DNA of 64,000 nt from Owenia fusiformis. Lineage: Eukaryota > Annelida > Polychaeta > Sabellida > Oweniidae. Below, in pieces: positions 22,601-33,289 of this stretch (positions within the stretch are counted from its first letter, which is position 1; every line of letters begins with the position of its first letter). The DNA is taken from positions 7,899,815 to 7,963,814 of the forward strand of contig CAIIXF020000003.1 in assembly GCA_903813345.2 (NCBI GenBank), written 5' to 3'. The notes under the pieces are model-generated. The model was not told the DNA's origin and ran no database searches. It saw only the letters and a program-made list of their open reading frames with translations. Made by a program: the position numbers and the translations under genes.

Positions 22601-23368
22601 TTACAGTTATTAGATCGACTTTACTATAAAGCCGCTTGCATTTGTTCAGGTACTCTACATGGGACTTCGACAATTAAAGTGTTGAATAATTTAAATTGGC
22701 CAACATTAACAAAGAGGCGTCAATATCACAGAAGCATTTTCATGTATAGGGCACATAATAATATGCAGCCCTCTTATGTTCTTAACATATTTGAGCCTCT
22801 CAAAAGAAACCATGCTTATGGTCTAAGAAATCAACTGAGCTACACAATTCCTAATAAATCCTCATTTTCTAATAGATCTTGCATATCAAAAACACTGACT
22901 GAATGGAATAAGCTTTCACCTGAAATAAGAAATTTACCTAGTATATTCCTTAGTATATTCAAATCCAGACTTAAAATAGATCTATTCAATGACGATGTTA
23001 CAAATTCATCAGATCTCTCCGTTTCAAGAAAACAAGAAATAATTTTCAATAGAGTGCGCTGTGATCTCATTTTTAAGGCTCACCTTTACGCTCACAATTT
23101 CACTAATATAAACTCCCCCATTTGCCAGTGTGGAATGGATGGTGAAACAACCAATCACGTAATTTTTCACTGTAATCTAAGATCAACATTTTGGACAGAA
23201 TTTGAAAATGAATTAAAAAATATGAACATAGAATATTCTACTAAATATAGATCACAACGAGACAAACTCTCCCTTATCCTCAATGGCGATAAAAGGCTAC
23301 CTAAAGCTGTAAACTTAAATATCCTCAAATGTAGTGCCATCTTTTTTGAACGATGTAAAAATGTCTAG
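19670..23368 (+). CDS. LINE polyprotein: hydrophobic N-term - 2A-like - endonuclease - RT - zinc-binding end
   Basis: 1232 residues, no internal stop. Residues about 42-140 contain three hydrophobic segments that look membrane-spanning. D148-V-H-P-N-P-G-P155 is a 2A-like motif. An APE-like endonuclease follows (LCEV near 200, GDFNA 305-309, SCIDLLIS near 355). Its final catalytic motif, normally SDH, reads T377-D378-P379, so the endonuclease is probably impaired. The RT has motif A LDISAAFD (742-749), SGVPQGSILGP, and Y832-A-D-D835, all intact. The C-terminus has an ICQCG...NHVIFHC zinc-binding pattern seen in LINE RTs. No RNase H is seen. The start is the first in-frame ATG; the preceding 19.4-19.67 kb holds stops. 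Confidence 0.85.
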   Translation: MGISVSAWRICIGIYNCQKSCALYNGETRVPNKCSPNYLNLFLRILWYFGLTFVITCTLYLNMTGSIRQTACISYKILLLGCISIFLVALPAFTFMSTMIYIHGNHKHFGTFYMIKMFASIFLMFIPFCALLCYIPNTVQAILLLSNDVHPNPGPTNNFQLTKIIFSNINSIGANVNARFKALKDRIHMNGIDIIGLCEVGNLTQEVINSEYSIDGHSHVYLNKNRGLLIYVKDDIPFKVRYDLMNDQGDSLWIELTINYKSYLYAIYYRSPSQSQNDANDFCNRFTASCNLALDNNPESIFINGDFNARCKEWWALDNENTTGKFLFECIEELGLVQLIDEPTRITNISRSCIDLLISNNPDIITNTYVSPPIGNTDPCSINTECFLGNQKNRPYSRKIWKYDEADINLVNNAIRAANFDHLIDTNNNFDDLIKIFSGSLFTDLIPNSEIVVKSTNKSWFTSDIKTLINKRNKLHYKYRKTHNDMYLQKYTDQCKLVNEAISEAKEAMESRLYQKLTTHRYGSKGYWSIISRLLGKSKNSKIPLLNDANGNNYTDSCDKANLLLSHFIDKYHNNYNHGNEPFIPRTDITFDLLSTNDREVYNILLGLNINKATGPDMLSNRMLKMAAPSLSPILSKLLNKMFTLNQYPQLWKVGHIVAIHKNKDKTDVKNYRPITLLSCISKVAERIIFKRLFDHLISNNLFYNLQSGFLPGHSTQAQLLSIIDHITNEIENGANVRGIYLDISAAFDSMPHGLLLGKLKMFGFGPNILELMKSYLLHRQVKVVLDGHESNLSEKGYINSGVPQGSILGPLLFLIYINDLPDNLNSKCFIYADDTSIYQSFTAETATEMNNALQEDLNHIFQWSEVWKLNFKASKSKDLTFCNPKKREILTIDLSLGNDIIPRVNSHKHLGLILDRNLTFDLHITELGARIDKLLNPLKALCQKINGKHLETIFKSFILPLFDYGDILYGCANTTKLQLLDRLYYKAACICSGTLHGTSTIKVLNNLNWPTLTKRRQYHRSIFMYRAHNNMQPSYVLNIFEPLKRNHAYGLRNQLSYTIPNKSSFSNRSCISKTLTEWNKLSPEIRNLPSIFLSIFKSRLKIDLFNDDVTNSSDLSVSRKQEIIFNRVRCDLIFKAHLYAHNFTNINSPICQCGMDGETTNHVIFHCNLRSTFWTEFENELKNMNIEYSTKYRSQRDKLSLILNGDKRLPKAVNLNILKCSAIFFERCKNV
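20111..20134 (+). promoter_or_regulatory. 2A-like ribosome-skipping motif DVHPNPGP
   Basis: Codons 148-155 of the LINE ORF. The 2A consensus is D-V/I-E-x-N-P-G-P, with skipping between the final Gly and Pro. Here His replaces Glu and Asn precedes Asp. A Leu-rich segment (AILLLSN) leads into it, as in known 2A sequences. If active, it would release the hydrophobic N-terminus from the endonuclease-RT protein. Activity with His at this position is uncertain. Confidence 0.55.
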
Positions 23369-23553
23369 GTCACCCCCACTACTGTAACCCTCCACAAATA
23401 CAACCCCTATTTTAATAATTGATTGAATACTGTTAATTGATTTTCATCATATAACGTGGCTGATAATGCTGATGCCCAGCCACAAGCACATGTGCACTTG
23501 TTTACTGTATTCTTTGTATAAATAAATAAATAAAAAAAAAAAAAAAAAAAAAA

Positions 23554-26500
23554 CCTTGCACAAAAATTATCTTGGGGTATAAAAGTTAACAAAAATATTT
23601 ATAAAAGGATTTTTTTATTTAATTTTTGTAAATCGGTGACCATTGGATAAATAATGTGTTTCTACAGATTGTTTTCAATACCTGGTTTAAGAGAAAATAT
23701 TAACTTCACCATATAAAGTGCCAAGTGGAGTACAACCTAAGGAAAACTTCATACCATCAAGGTGGAAGCTCTTACCGAGGCTTTGAGTAAGCAGTATGGC
23801 CACACGGTACCAGCCACACAGCAGCAAAGAAAAACATCAAACCTGTGGTAATTAGACAACTAAGATACATTTTGCTGAAAAATTGGACAAACTAAATGGC
23901 TTGAGGCAAAATTAATAACTTTTTGTATAAATTAAAATACTGGAAAAGTTGAATGGACACATTTGATCTTACTGGACAAAAGTTGTGGACAGTTTAGGTC
24001 GGGAGATTTACCAGATATTGCATCAGCTGTGAAACTTAACAAGGAGGATGAGGATGTTCAGATAAATACATTTATATCTTTGATGGGTAGAAGGTTGATA
24101 TTATATTCAGGACATTGACATTTGATTAGTCGCAACGTCAGAACTTTAAGCAGGTAAAGAAGGCTGAAGAAAGCTCCCACCTTAATGAACATGTAATCAC
24201 CATTCCAGCCACTCCCATAAAAAGCTGTATCACACCCAATTCACCTGAAACCAAGCATAACATCTCAACATCACCTCAACTTTGCCTATTTCACAATAGT
24301 CAATTGTGATTCACCTATGACATTTAGAAAAGTAATGAGGGGGATTAGAAACAATGGCTAGTCTGCGATGGCACTTTTGCATTCACTCACCTGCGTCTAT
24401 TTTAAAATAATCACAAAGTCTAACTTACAAACTCTATCTTATTAGATATAGCAGGGCATGTACAAAAAAAATATCTAGATTTCAAATCAAGACACCATAT
24501 TTTAGTGATCAAGCTGTTAGGTCAAAGTTATACTTGTAAAAAACTTAAGAAATACTTTCTGGGCTTTGCTGAAAAGTACAAGTCATTAATTTCGAAATTT
24601 CAAGTTTTACCACTTGAGATGCTGAAGGATGTAGGAATGGTATAATAAATTGGCAATGAACTCACAATTTTTTCACTTGGCACCTTTTGAGGTGGATCCC
24701 CGCTATGGCATTAATGGTTGAGAAAAAGGGATCGAAACCAGCCATAGTTTTCTCCTGATGACCATTGTGAATTGTGTGTTTAATGGATTATGATGACGGC
24801 TTTGCAAACGGATGTTGACCCTTTGAATTGCCTATGGACTGGATTTTATCTATCCCACGCCATTTGAGACTGAATACTCTATCTTTTATGAATACTAGTA
24901 TCTTCAACTATTTTTGATGTTGTGAGTATTGGCTATCAATTTTTTCAATTTTTTTTCAACATGTATTGTAATGCCTCCAGTATGAATGAAATGTCCCTTG
25001 GTGTTCTGGTCCTGGATTGTGATATTGGTTCTCGATTGGAGGAGGAGGGGGATGTTAGACATCGTTTCCTTTCACGTTAGATCATGGTTTTAGGATATAT
25101 AGGGTCAACTTTTTAAAGTCCTCAAACATATAATTGAAAATATTCTTGTTGAGTCCTGCTTTAAGAGAGCTCTTTAAGTAGATAAAATAGTCAATATTTC
25201 TTTTTTCTATGACATTACATATAGGCCTCCATCCCAAGTCACCGAACAGGGCCTCCTTAGCATGATTACACTTGAGTTGTAATAGCGATTTTCCTATAAA
25301 AAATAAAGTCTTAATTCTGTGACTGGAACATTACAGAAACAGACTATTTCAGTGAGACCTCACATCATTTACAAGAAATAACACAAAAATATTGATATAC
25401 ACTATGATTTCCTATTGCCATGCAGTCCACTGATGCATGCTCCCATATAGAGATGAAAATGATCTTTTTTGTTCTGCTGATCTGGAATTCTAAGGGGAGT
25501 GTATATTGCTGTCATTTTGAGTGTCGATTATATATTATGTTGGTGTACAAGTTCTGGCAAAAATAACCTATTTGCCAGGTCTTATGAGCACATTTGCAGA
25601 GAAGGCAGCAGTAGTATTTGACGGATTGATTTAAAATTTTGAGAGATGCTTTTTGGTATGAATTAAATTCAGAATTTTGGGCATGCTGGGTAAATCTCGG
25701 GTTTTCCAAAATCTATATAAGATTTCCCATTGGTGGGGACATGTACATATTTATGTTTTTATCATACTTAAAAAAGGTACAATATTGTCCTCAGCTTGGT
25801 GGGTTGGTGGGGTCTCACTTTTCTTTATATGGTAAAAAGTTGTAGAGCCCATTAACTTTTTGACAGCCATCTTGTATTCTGGCAGCCATTTTGAAAGGTT
25901 TTATATAAATCTTGTCATCGTGATTTCCAGGAAATGGAATTTAACATTTTATACATGTTCCAAGGTAAGAAGTTCTAGAGCTGATGAACATTTTGGTGGC
26001 CATCTTGCTTTCTGGATGAACAAGCAAATACTGCTTTCTGTAGGTATGATATTGTTTACCCTGTGTCTTGTTGTTTTGTTTTACTATTTCATGTATGCAT
26101 TATTTTTTCAGAATGACTGTTGTTGTAAAAAAGGAAGAATATGAATCAGAGTTCAGAATGGAGAAACAAACGTGGAAGTTTTCAAAGTGTAAAATTGGCA
26201 TAACTTATATTTTTGAAACTTTCGGGGATTTTATTGAGACAGGTAAGATAAAGGATGAAAAAATGTTATTGCTTAAAATTTAAAGAAGAATTAAGACAGT
26301 TGCTAATATTTCACCAGTTCATATAATTGATCTACATGAAAATAATACGATAATATGCTCTTGTCTAGTTTATTCTTATAAATATGTATGCACTAGTACC
26401 AAATGCAGAGGACCGAAAGTTGTAACAGAATCCAAAGAAAAAAACTAGAAAAAAGCAACCCATGGAGTAATAAATCTAAATTAACAGAATTTCTATTCTC

Positions 26501-27075
26501 TGCGTAAACATAAAGATATCATCATATTGACTTTATGGAATTCTAAAACGTCATAGAATCTAAACTGAAAGTGAAATTTCAATTCTGATTTCAGATACTC
26601 ATTATTTTGACACCTCAAAGGTTGAATTTGGAGAATTTTTATTGACCTTAAAGGCCCCAGCCAGAGTTTGAAGATATTGTTGAACCATCTAAATGTAGGT
26701 ATGTCAGGTATGCCATCATTGAATTTTAAGATGGCGCATGAGTCAATTCCTACGGATGCATCTACAACTTTTGCAACCTCTCAACCCTCCAATTTGTGCA
26801 TCAACGTTTTGCTCCATATATTTATATGGAAAATAAAGATACAATAAACAATATCATTAACTCACCAAATTGTTGAAGGTACACAAGTTGGGAGTGATAA
26901 CCTCAACTGAAGGAAAGTACATGTATGCTGAGAAATGAATACAACATCAAATTTAAGCTTTATTTAAAATGTCATGCATCTAAATTTTTAGTGATTAGGA
27001 GTCTGTGATTGACTCAGATTTCTGAGTGAGCAAGAGCATCGAAACAAGTCTCAGAGGTTGCAAAGATTTCCATTA
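23554..27075. other. Unrecognised 3.5 kb stretch
   Basis: Only short frames. A Lys/Glu-rich exon-like piece (EALTEALSKQYG) lies near 23770-23840, and phrases such as GGCAGCCATTTTG and GGTGGCCATCTTG recur at 25870-26010. No domain, LTR or inverted terminus could be supported. Confidence 0.4.
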
Positions 27076-27280
27076 CCATTTTGTAGGAACTGTTTTGTAG
27101 ACAAGCCATTAGAGTAACCAAGAGAGAAAACATTATATTTCTCTGTTTAACACGACCATTTCATAGGAACTGTTTTGTAGACAAGCCACAAGATAGAAAA
27201 CATTACATTTCTCTGTTTAACATGACCATTTCATAGGAGCTGTTTTGTAGACAAACCACAAGAGAAAACTGATAATTATA
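27076..27280. repeat. 70-80 bp direct repeat, three units
   Basis: Units begin CCATTTTGTAGG (27076), CCATTTCATAGG (27156) and CCATTTCATAGG (27226). Each contains GAACTGTTTTGTAGACAA or a close variant and a GAAAACATTA..TTTCTCTGTTTAA block. Units two and three are the most alike. Confidence 0.75.
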
Positions 27281-27612
27281 TGACCAATGGAATTCTGAAC
27301 AAGAACAACTTCATTGTAGATGGTGTTGAGTTAGGCAAATTGCATGAGGTAACTGCTCGTCATTTATATGTACAAAGTGAAACAAAAAACACCAGATTTT
27401 CTGCTGATACTGCTGGACCAATAGTCAGAAGTCAGTACCCCTTGGAGCTAGCCCAGAATGAAATCAGATGTTCATATAGATTTGCCAGACTTCAAATCTG
27501 CACAAAAAAGGACAAGAAAAATATCTTGCCTAGGATTCCAGACATTGTGAAACATTTCTGGTTTTCTGCAAGCAAATGCAAAAAAATATGTTTTCAATAT
27601 GCAAAGGAATAA
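27280..27612 (+). other. 110-codon ORF, unknown, doubtful
   Basis: Contains VDGVELGKLHEVTARHLYVQSE and a Lys-rich tail. I recognise no domain. It starts inside the end of the third repeat unit and has no supporting splice or promoter signals. It may be an exon of an unknown element or chance. Confidence 0.15.
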
Positions 27613-28985
27613 AATATTATTGGAAGAGCCCATAAACCAGCCATACTTGAAGAAATGTTTGCCATCACATGTAGCATTTACATGGGCGGTGTTACATCAC
27701 TCTGTAACAAGTAACACAACTTCATAAAAAAAAAACAGCTACGTACATCTATGACCTTGACAACATGAATTATTTGTCAATATCCTTAAAGGTCGCAAAA
27801 CGTCAATATAATTGCTAAAGTTATCCTTAATGCAGAAGTATGGTTGTTCTTCATGAAAATGAGTCTTGTAACTTTAATTTATCCATTTAGAATTGATTTT
27901 CTGGGCATACTGATCCATCTAACAGAATCATTCAGATCCATTATTCATTACATGCTTACATTTACATTCTTACAGTGCACTTTTTCTGTATATGATAGCA
28001 CATAAAAAATAATTGAAAACACCATTTGGCATTGGGGCAGTGTCAACACAATGCCCAGAACACATACACTCCCCTCATGCAAAAATGTACTACTGGTGCA
28101 ACATTATTATTTGAGATGGACACGCTGCTAGATGTGTCATGACTAATTCAAATTGAAGATAAAAGTACTGTTTTCTCTTATGAATTCATAAAATGTCATA
28201 GTAATTACCCAATTCCTGTGACCACTTGAGTAGAGCACCTACCACACCAAGAATCCAAAGAGAAATCGCTCGACATATTGCTCGAAAAAAAGGTTACAAC
28301 AGTTTCAAAATTATTCTGATCTGAAATAATTCCACTATTGAACTTACTACATTTACTAATCGATTAATTGTAGAGTGAGTAAACACAGATATAGTTGAAT
28401 GGTTTATGATTATCCTAAAACACTCTCAATTATGGTTGAGTCATGATTGCTTCATTTTCTACTGAATTTGTTTTCAGAATGAGTAAACACTGATACTAAG
28501 TAGTTGCATTTACAGAAGATGATCCAGAAACACTTTCAATAGTATTTGATTCATGGACATTTATGAAAGAGAAAATTGTATGTATTATTCTGGTGTCATT
28601 ATTATTCTTGGTGACATTAACACTTTCAGCTATTTTCTGTTTTAAGGCCATGAAAAATGAAACTCAAAGAAATGTGCCACATATTACACGTATACTTCAT
28701 TATGTGTAATGAATTGTAGTTATAATAAATAACCTATCAGAGTTTCACTGTCAATTACTACTTGCCACTGCCACTTTGACACCAAGCTGGATACAAATAC
28801 ATGCTGAATATGCCCAGTTGCTGGTATATTTTGAGCAGAGAGGAAGAGAACTATTTGGTGAAGAATTAATGATCTAAAACATACATGCAATGATTCATTT
28901 AGCAAGTGATGCAACAGATTTCAGACACCTTGATAACTGCTCAGCCTTTCCCTATTTGCAAAGGTTGAAGAAAAAATCCATTGCT
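27613..28985. other. Gene-free stretch
   Basis: AT-rich. Two diverged copies of an AATGAGTAAACA..GAT-type segment lie about 110 bp apart (28375 and 28480). No coding signal. Confidence 0.35.
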
Positions 28986-29190
28986 CAAATAGCCAAACGT
29001 TTAAGTATCAAAGGTACAACATGTCTCACAAGCATTGATACCTGAGGCATATAAGGTATCAGAAACTAATAAAGTTTGAACCCTTGTTCACCCAACTTCA
29101 GTGTGTCCAGGACTCTCAGGTGTGCTGCATATTGCAGATGTCCAGAAGTAATCTGTTTTAAAAGCTGTTCTTCAGTATCCAGTAGTTGAT
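28986..29190 (+). repeat. Low-copy repeat family, copy 1 (partial)
   Basis: Shares the run from GTACAACATGTCTC through TGTGTCCAGGACTC to GATGTCCAGAAGTAATCTG with 29344-29965 and 45353-45660. In the best copy the plus strand encodes ...PISVCPGLLGVLHIADVQK. This copy is frameshifted. Confidence 0.6.
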
Positions 29191-29343
29191 GAACCACACC
29201 ATATCAACCTTTCACATTTATCATTTATTGCTTATGACCCAAATGTCAATACCAGCTTTATGATAGATCCCCCACATCAAGGGAAAAATAGAAAAACAGG
29301 CACATGTTAATACTATCTCACTTGTGAAAATACTTGGGTTTTC

Positions 29344-29965
29344 CCAGAACTTTACATGTTTATGGGAGAACAGAAGTAAAAAGATTGCTTCAGAAAAACA
29401 TTCCACCGAGACACTTGCGCAATAGGGACAGAATGAACACGACATCTGTTTCAACTATAACATCAAGAAATGTCATAGAACCTTTTCTAAGGTACAGTAT
29501 GTCTCGCAAACATTGATACCTGAGAGATATAAGATGTCAGATATAAGATGTCAGATATCAGCAAGATTGGAACCCATGTTCACCCAATTTCAGTGTGTCC
29601 AGGACACCTTGGTGTGCTAATCAGCTATCTAGTTTGGGTAAATACTGTACTCTCATGACAAATGAAAACCTAAGGCTGTAAAGCTAAGGTTGTAAACAAT
29701 ATGCTTTTAAATCGCAAAAAGTATTTTATTGATTAATTTTAGATTTTACAACATTTAAAATAACAAGTATTAAACTATGTTTCAGTCTCTCATAAGCCAA
29801 ATGCCCGCTGGGCTAAATGTTTTTGTTTTTAGTATGTACTGTGTATTTTTATTCTTTTTAGCGTGAGACATAAATAAATTATATTATAAAACTAAAACTA
29901 AACTGTATATTGAAGATGTCCAAAAGTAATCTGATTTAAAAGCTGTTCTTCAGTATCCAGTGTTA
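29344..29965 (+). repeat. Low-copy repeat family, copy 2, interrupted
   Basis: Begins CAGAACTTTAC.TG..TATGGGAGA as in 45353. A 286 bp segment (29619-29904), absent from the other copies, splits GGTGTGCT from GTATATTGAAGATGTCC. The interrupting DNA ends in an AT-rich TAAATAAATTATATT run and has no recognisable termini; it may be a short retroelement or a simple insertion. Confidence 0.6.
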
Positions 29966-30518
29966 TCCTTTGAGGGTGCTGGATTATGATATATTATTTG
30001 CATGATTGTATGTAGCATGCTACATAATCTTATGTGTAATTTTGATGTAAGTGTATCTTTAACTTGGTTTCAAACCCTGATGCCTTCATTGGCTAAACTT
30101 AAAGCTGGGGCTATATTTAGCACAGCCTAGAGTATGATATAAATACGGATGATAAGTTTGAGTGGTTGGTTCTGTGAAAGTGGAGGTTCTGTGAGAGAGA
30201 TTGAAGCCAAGTAACTGATAGAGACTAAGTTAACATTTGTACTGTAGAAATGTAAAAAGAGAAAATATTTCTTATACAATATACTTGGATTGAACAGCAA
30301 AACTGACTTGTTATGTTACACTTGATGTAAGGAAGTTTGGTCTGATGAACTTTGAACTTTATGAATATTAAACACCAACAGCTGAACTAAGGACAATTCC
30401 ACAAAAAAAAGTCATAGTACTTCAGTAATAAATAAGTAAATTCGCAGAACCCATAAACAATAAAAATCACAAATCAAGGAATGATTTCACTGGTGCCGTT
30501 GCCAGGATTCCATCATTA

Positions 30519-30828
30519 GTGCCCCTTCGACACGTCAATTTCCTACGGTTAGCACCACTTCGATACAGCCGATTCCTACGGTAAGCATCACTTCGATACG
30601 GCCTATTCCTACAGTTAGCAAGACTTCGATACGGCCTATTCCTACAGTTAGCAACACTTCGATATGGCCTATTCCTTGTTAGCACCACTTCCATAGGCCT
30701 ATTCCTACTGTTAGCACCACTTTGATAAGCCTATTCCCACAGTTAGCGCCACTTTGATACGGCCGATTACTACGGTTAAAACCACTTCGATACGGCCTAT
30801 TCCTACAGTTAGCAATACCCTAGCAAAT
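30519..30828 (+). repeat. 33 bp tandem array encoding an 11-residue Thr/Ser/Pro-rich unit
   Basis: About nine units of the type CCTACAGTTAGCACCACTTC plus GATACGGCCTATT, mostly exactly 33 bp. In the plus frame each unit reads close to PTVSTTSIRPI. Two units are 30 and 32 bp and one contains TAG, so the array is interrupted as coding DNA. The unit structure resembles mucin-like repeat exons, but no signal peptide or full gene is visible. Confidence 0.8.
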
Positions 30829-31032
30829 CGAGATGACCCGATGGAAACTGCTTCAACATCTCAAAACTTCATATTTGACACTACCCCAGCACATAAAGAG
30901 GCTATGATTCAAGGCACCATGACACCCCAAAGTTTTACTGTTAAATCTTCCTCATCACCCCAAGATCAAGATACAATTATTGGAACTACTTCAGCGCGTA
31001 AAGATCACAAACTAGTTACATTTGCCATGTAA
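30754..31032 (+). CDS. Ser/Thr-rich ORF at the end of the 33 bp array, possible exon
   Basis: 92 codons. The first 30 residues are two copies of the (T/P)TV(K/S)(T/N)TSIRPI unit. The rest is Thr/Ser/Gln-rich (TASTSQNF, TTPAHKEAMIQGTMTPQ, SSSSPQDQDTIIGTTSARKDH), typical of a low-complexity, possibly O-glycosylated linker. No catalytic domain is visible, and no clear splice sites frame it. It could be the last exon of a repeat-bearing secreted protein or a remnant of one. Upstream units are in frame only intermittently. Confidence 0.3.
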   Translation: MIRPITTVKTTSIRPIPTVSNTLANRDDPMETASTSQNFIFDTTPAHKEAMIQGTMTPQSFTVKSSSSPQDQDTIIGTTSARKDHKLVTFAM

Positions 31033-31679
31033 GATTTCCCATTCCAAAAATCTTTTAAGCGGCTTATCTTTGGACTAAAGATATTATGAATCTTTTATTT
31101 TGCCCTGAATGTTGAGCCCATTATTACATATCGTTATTTCACAAATGAATTATCAGAAGGTTCTCTATCACCCTGGTGCTAGCACCTTGTTTTTATACTG
31201 AACCAGTTTATTATAACTAAATATTATATTTTGTTTTTCACTTCGCTCAGCATTCTAGGATTCATAATGTCAAGCACTATCTTGGTATGCCTGTTGTTAT
31301 AAGCAGAGGGTTCTGTTTCAATAGTTTTTATAATATATATTTGTTAGTATGATTATGTGTATAATCCTGCATGTCAGAGTGCATAATCCATATTTACTCT
31401 TTAAACAACTTTAATGTAAGTCTGTATCTTTAAGAACTTGATTTAAGTAAACAAAAGATCTGATTGGAGAATGAGAATGCTTGAGCCTAAATGTAGCTGA
31501 GGCTGATTGAATATATATTTGGTGGTAAAGAAAACTTAGTGTTGGTTGTTGGAAGAAATAACACTGGAGAAATATATGACTTACAAAAAACGTATGTCTC
31601 TGTTGTACTATAATCAACCACACATATAAAATAAATAACACTGGGGCCGTAAAGCCAGGAATGTTGGTTAGTGGACTGG
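31033..31679. other. Gene-free stretch
   Basis: A block at 31405-31520 (TTTAATGTAAGTCTGTATCTTTAA...) resembles 30045-30110 (TTTGATGTAAGTGTATCTTTAAC...), so a small dispersed repeat is likely. Otherwise nothing. Confidence 0.35.
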
Positions 31680-31692
31680 ATATATATATATA
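31680..31692 (+). promoter_or_regulatory. TATA-like run upstream of a small ORF
   Basis: ATATATATATATAA lies about 40 bp before the ATG of the ORF at 31730. The spacing allows a TATA box with a short leader, but simple AT runs are common here. Confidence 0.2.
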
Positions 31693-31729
31693 ACAAGTGT
31701 ATTAGAGATATTCTGAGAGAGTCATCACC

Positions 31730-32080
31730 ATGTCAACTCCAGAAGAGTACCACATATTGCAAGCGGTATTCAGTGCGTCAAAACGGACTATTCCAATTAG
31801 TATCCAAATTCAAAGGAATGAAAAATTGTCAAGAGGAAGGACGTCATTGCTGCAACTAGGGAATTGCAGAATTGCAGCAAAAGCAGACATTAACAACATT
31901 GGAAAATTGACGCCACCAATGCTGAAGGTCAAAGATTTTGACAAGGCAGACGTGGGCGATGTGTCGCCTAATATGTATCGAATCATAGACAATAAATACG
32001 TAAAGTCTGTTACTAAGACAATTGTATTCACTTTCCCTCAGTTTTTATCTTATTTATCTTCTTTGGTTTGTCAACTTTAG
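31730..32080 (+). CDS. Hypothetical 116-residue protein
   Basis: ATG in a good context (CACCATGT). The protein is Lys/Arg-rich with IPISIQIQRNEKLSRGRTSLLQLGN and a PPMLKVKDFDKADVGDVSPNMYRIIDN segment; the last 20 residues are hydrophobic. Composition is more protein-like than neighbouring chance frames. I recognise no family. It is possibly a first exon, since the C-terminal part looks like intron-type sequence after about residue 95. Confidence 0.3.
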   Translation: MSTPEEYHILQAVFSASKRTIPISIQIQRNEKLSRGRTSLLQLGNCRIAAKADINNIGKLTPPMLKVKDFDKADVGDVSPNMYRIIDNKYVKSVTKTIVFTFPQFLSYLSSLVCQL

Positions 32081-32660
32081 TAGCATACTTTAGTTACTTT
32101 TCATTGGACATATTTTGTTAAAAGCGAACAATTTGAAAGTAAAAATTGTTCATACATTAAATGTGCAATAAATCATGAATTTTAATTTTCCAGAAGGGAT
32201 TTTGGTGTTAAAGTGATATATTTGCAGAGGCAACAATCTCATTATCTTACAAATAAAACAAAATGCAGTTTAAAAGTTTGTCTTTCACTGGAGTTATGCT
32301 CTTTCTAAGTGAAAGCGGGAGGATTCCAAAATGCCATGAATTCAGCTTATCATAAATTAAGATATTTCAGTGACTATTAATCAGAGACAACTGGAAATAT
32401 ACAGGATTAAATCTATATATTTTTCTGAGGTTTGACAGAAAATCACCAACAAAACAATTGAGAACAAAGCAAAAGTGTGTATCATGTTGAGAATGTTCAA
32501 ATGTAGGATTTTGATGTGCAATAACTGTTCATTGACAGGTTCATCATATACTTGGAATGTTCTATGAGCTATGTAAAATTAGCTCCTTTGAGAAGGCATG
32601 TTTTAGTTACACGCATTACCTGTATAGATCTTCCTAGATGAAATTCTAGGGACAGGTATC
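32081..32660. other. Gene-free stretch
   Basis: No supported feature. Confidence 0.35.
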
Positions 32661-32668
32661 TGGTATGC

Positions 32669-32788
32669 CATAGAAATTTCTATACAGGCAGCAATTTCTC
32701 TAGTATAATTTTACAAAAACTTGTTAGCTTACCTCCTATAGAAATTTCTATACGGATAGTTATCAGATATGCTATAGAAATTTCTATA
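32669..32788. repeat. Cluster of palindromic TATAGAAATTTCTATA boxes
   Basis: The 16 bp palindrome occurs at 32737 and 32773, and with one changed end base at 32669. Each is followed by C(A/G)G..(A/G/C)(A/G/C) and the flanks share TTAGTATAA..TTGTTAGCT. The arrangement is a diverged tandem repeat with a palindromic core. Confidence 0.75.
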
Positions 32789-32829
32789 CAGGCAACCATT
32801 CCTTTAGTATAAAAATTGTTAGCTAATGA

Positions 32830-33289
32830 TTGAATTTACACTCTATGAACTGTCACAGATGACCAAGTAGCCGACCTTTGGGACAGCAAGGTAGGATGTG
32901 CATTATTTATCACAGATGTGCCACTTTTAATGTCTCACTGACTGAATCACTTTCATAGACAATAGATACACAATGGACAGTAGTTCCTAAGTTGATAGAC
33001 AGCTAGCTAAGACATACAAGACATATTATGCTAGATCTAGATGCATATTATTTAGTGAGTTTTAAGTATTTAACAAAGTTTGGCATTAATGAATTGTTTT
33101 AGTATAGAGAATACTGCGTATGCACATACTATATAAATGTAAGATTCAAGCTGTTAACCTTCAGTACAAAAGTCAAAGAACCAGAAAAAAACACCAATGA
33201 GAATGACTTGCTGAACATTCTGCTTTGCCCAAAACCTGACTCAAAGTATCAAAGGTGATTGCCAGAAATGCTGCAATTTTAAGGAAACC
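32830..33289. other. Gene-free stretch
   Basis: No supported feature. Confidence 0.3.

Larger units (their letters stand above)
19670..23553 (+). mobile_element. APE-type non-LTR retrotransposon (CR1/jockey-like), near full length
   Basis: One uninterrupted 1232-codon frame with endonuclease, RT and terminal zinc-binding region, followed by about 150 bp of 3' UTR and a (TAAA)n/A-rich tail at 23517-23553. The 5' end is uncertain. I could not define a clear target-site duplication; a 6 bp CCTTGC near 19532 and after the tail at 23554 is too short to rely on. No separate ORF1 is visible. Confidence 0.8.

Noticed and set aside
30467-30694. 75-residue minus-strand protein with NRPYRS repeats
   Set aside because: It is the antisense reading of the 33 bp array. 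The 33 bp period keeps every frame open, and the plus reading continues into a non-repeat coding-like tail.
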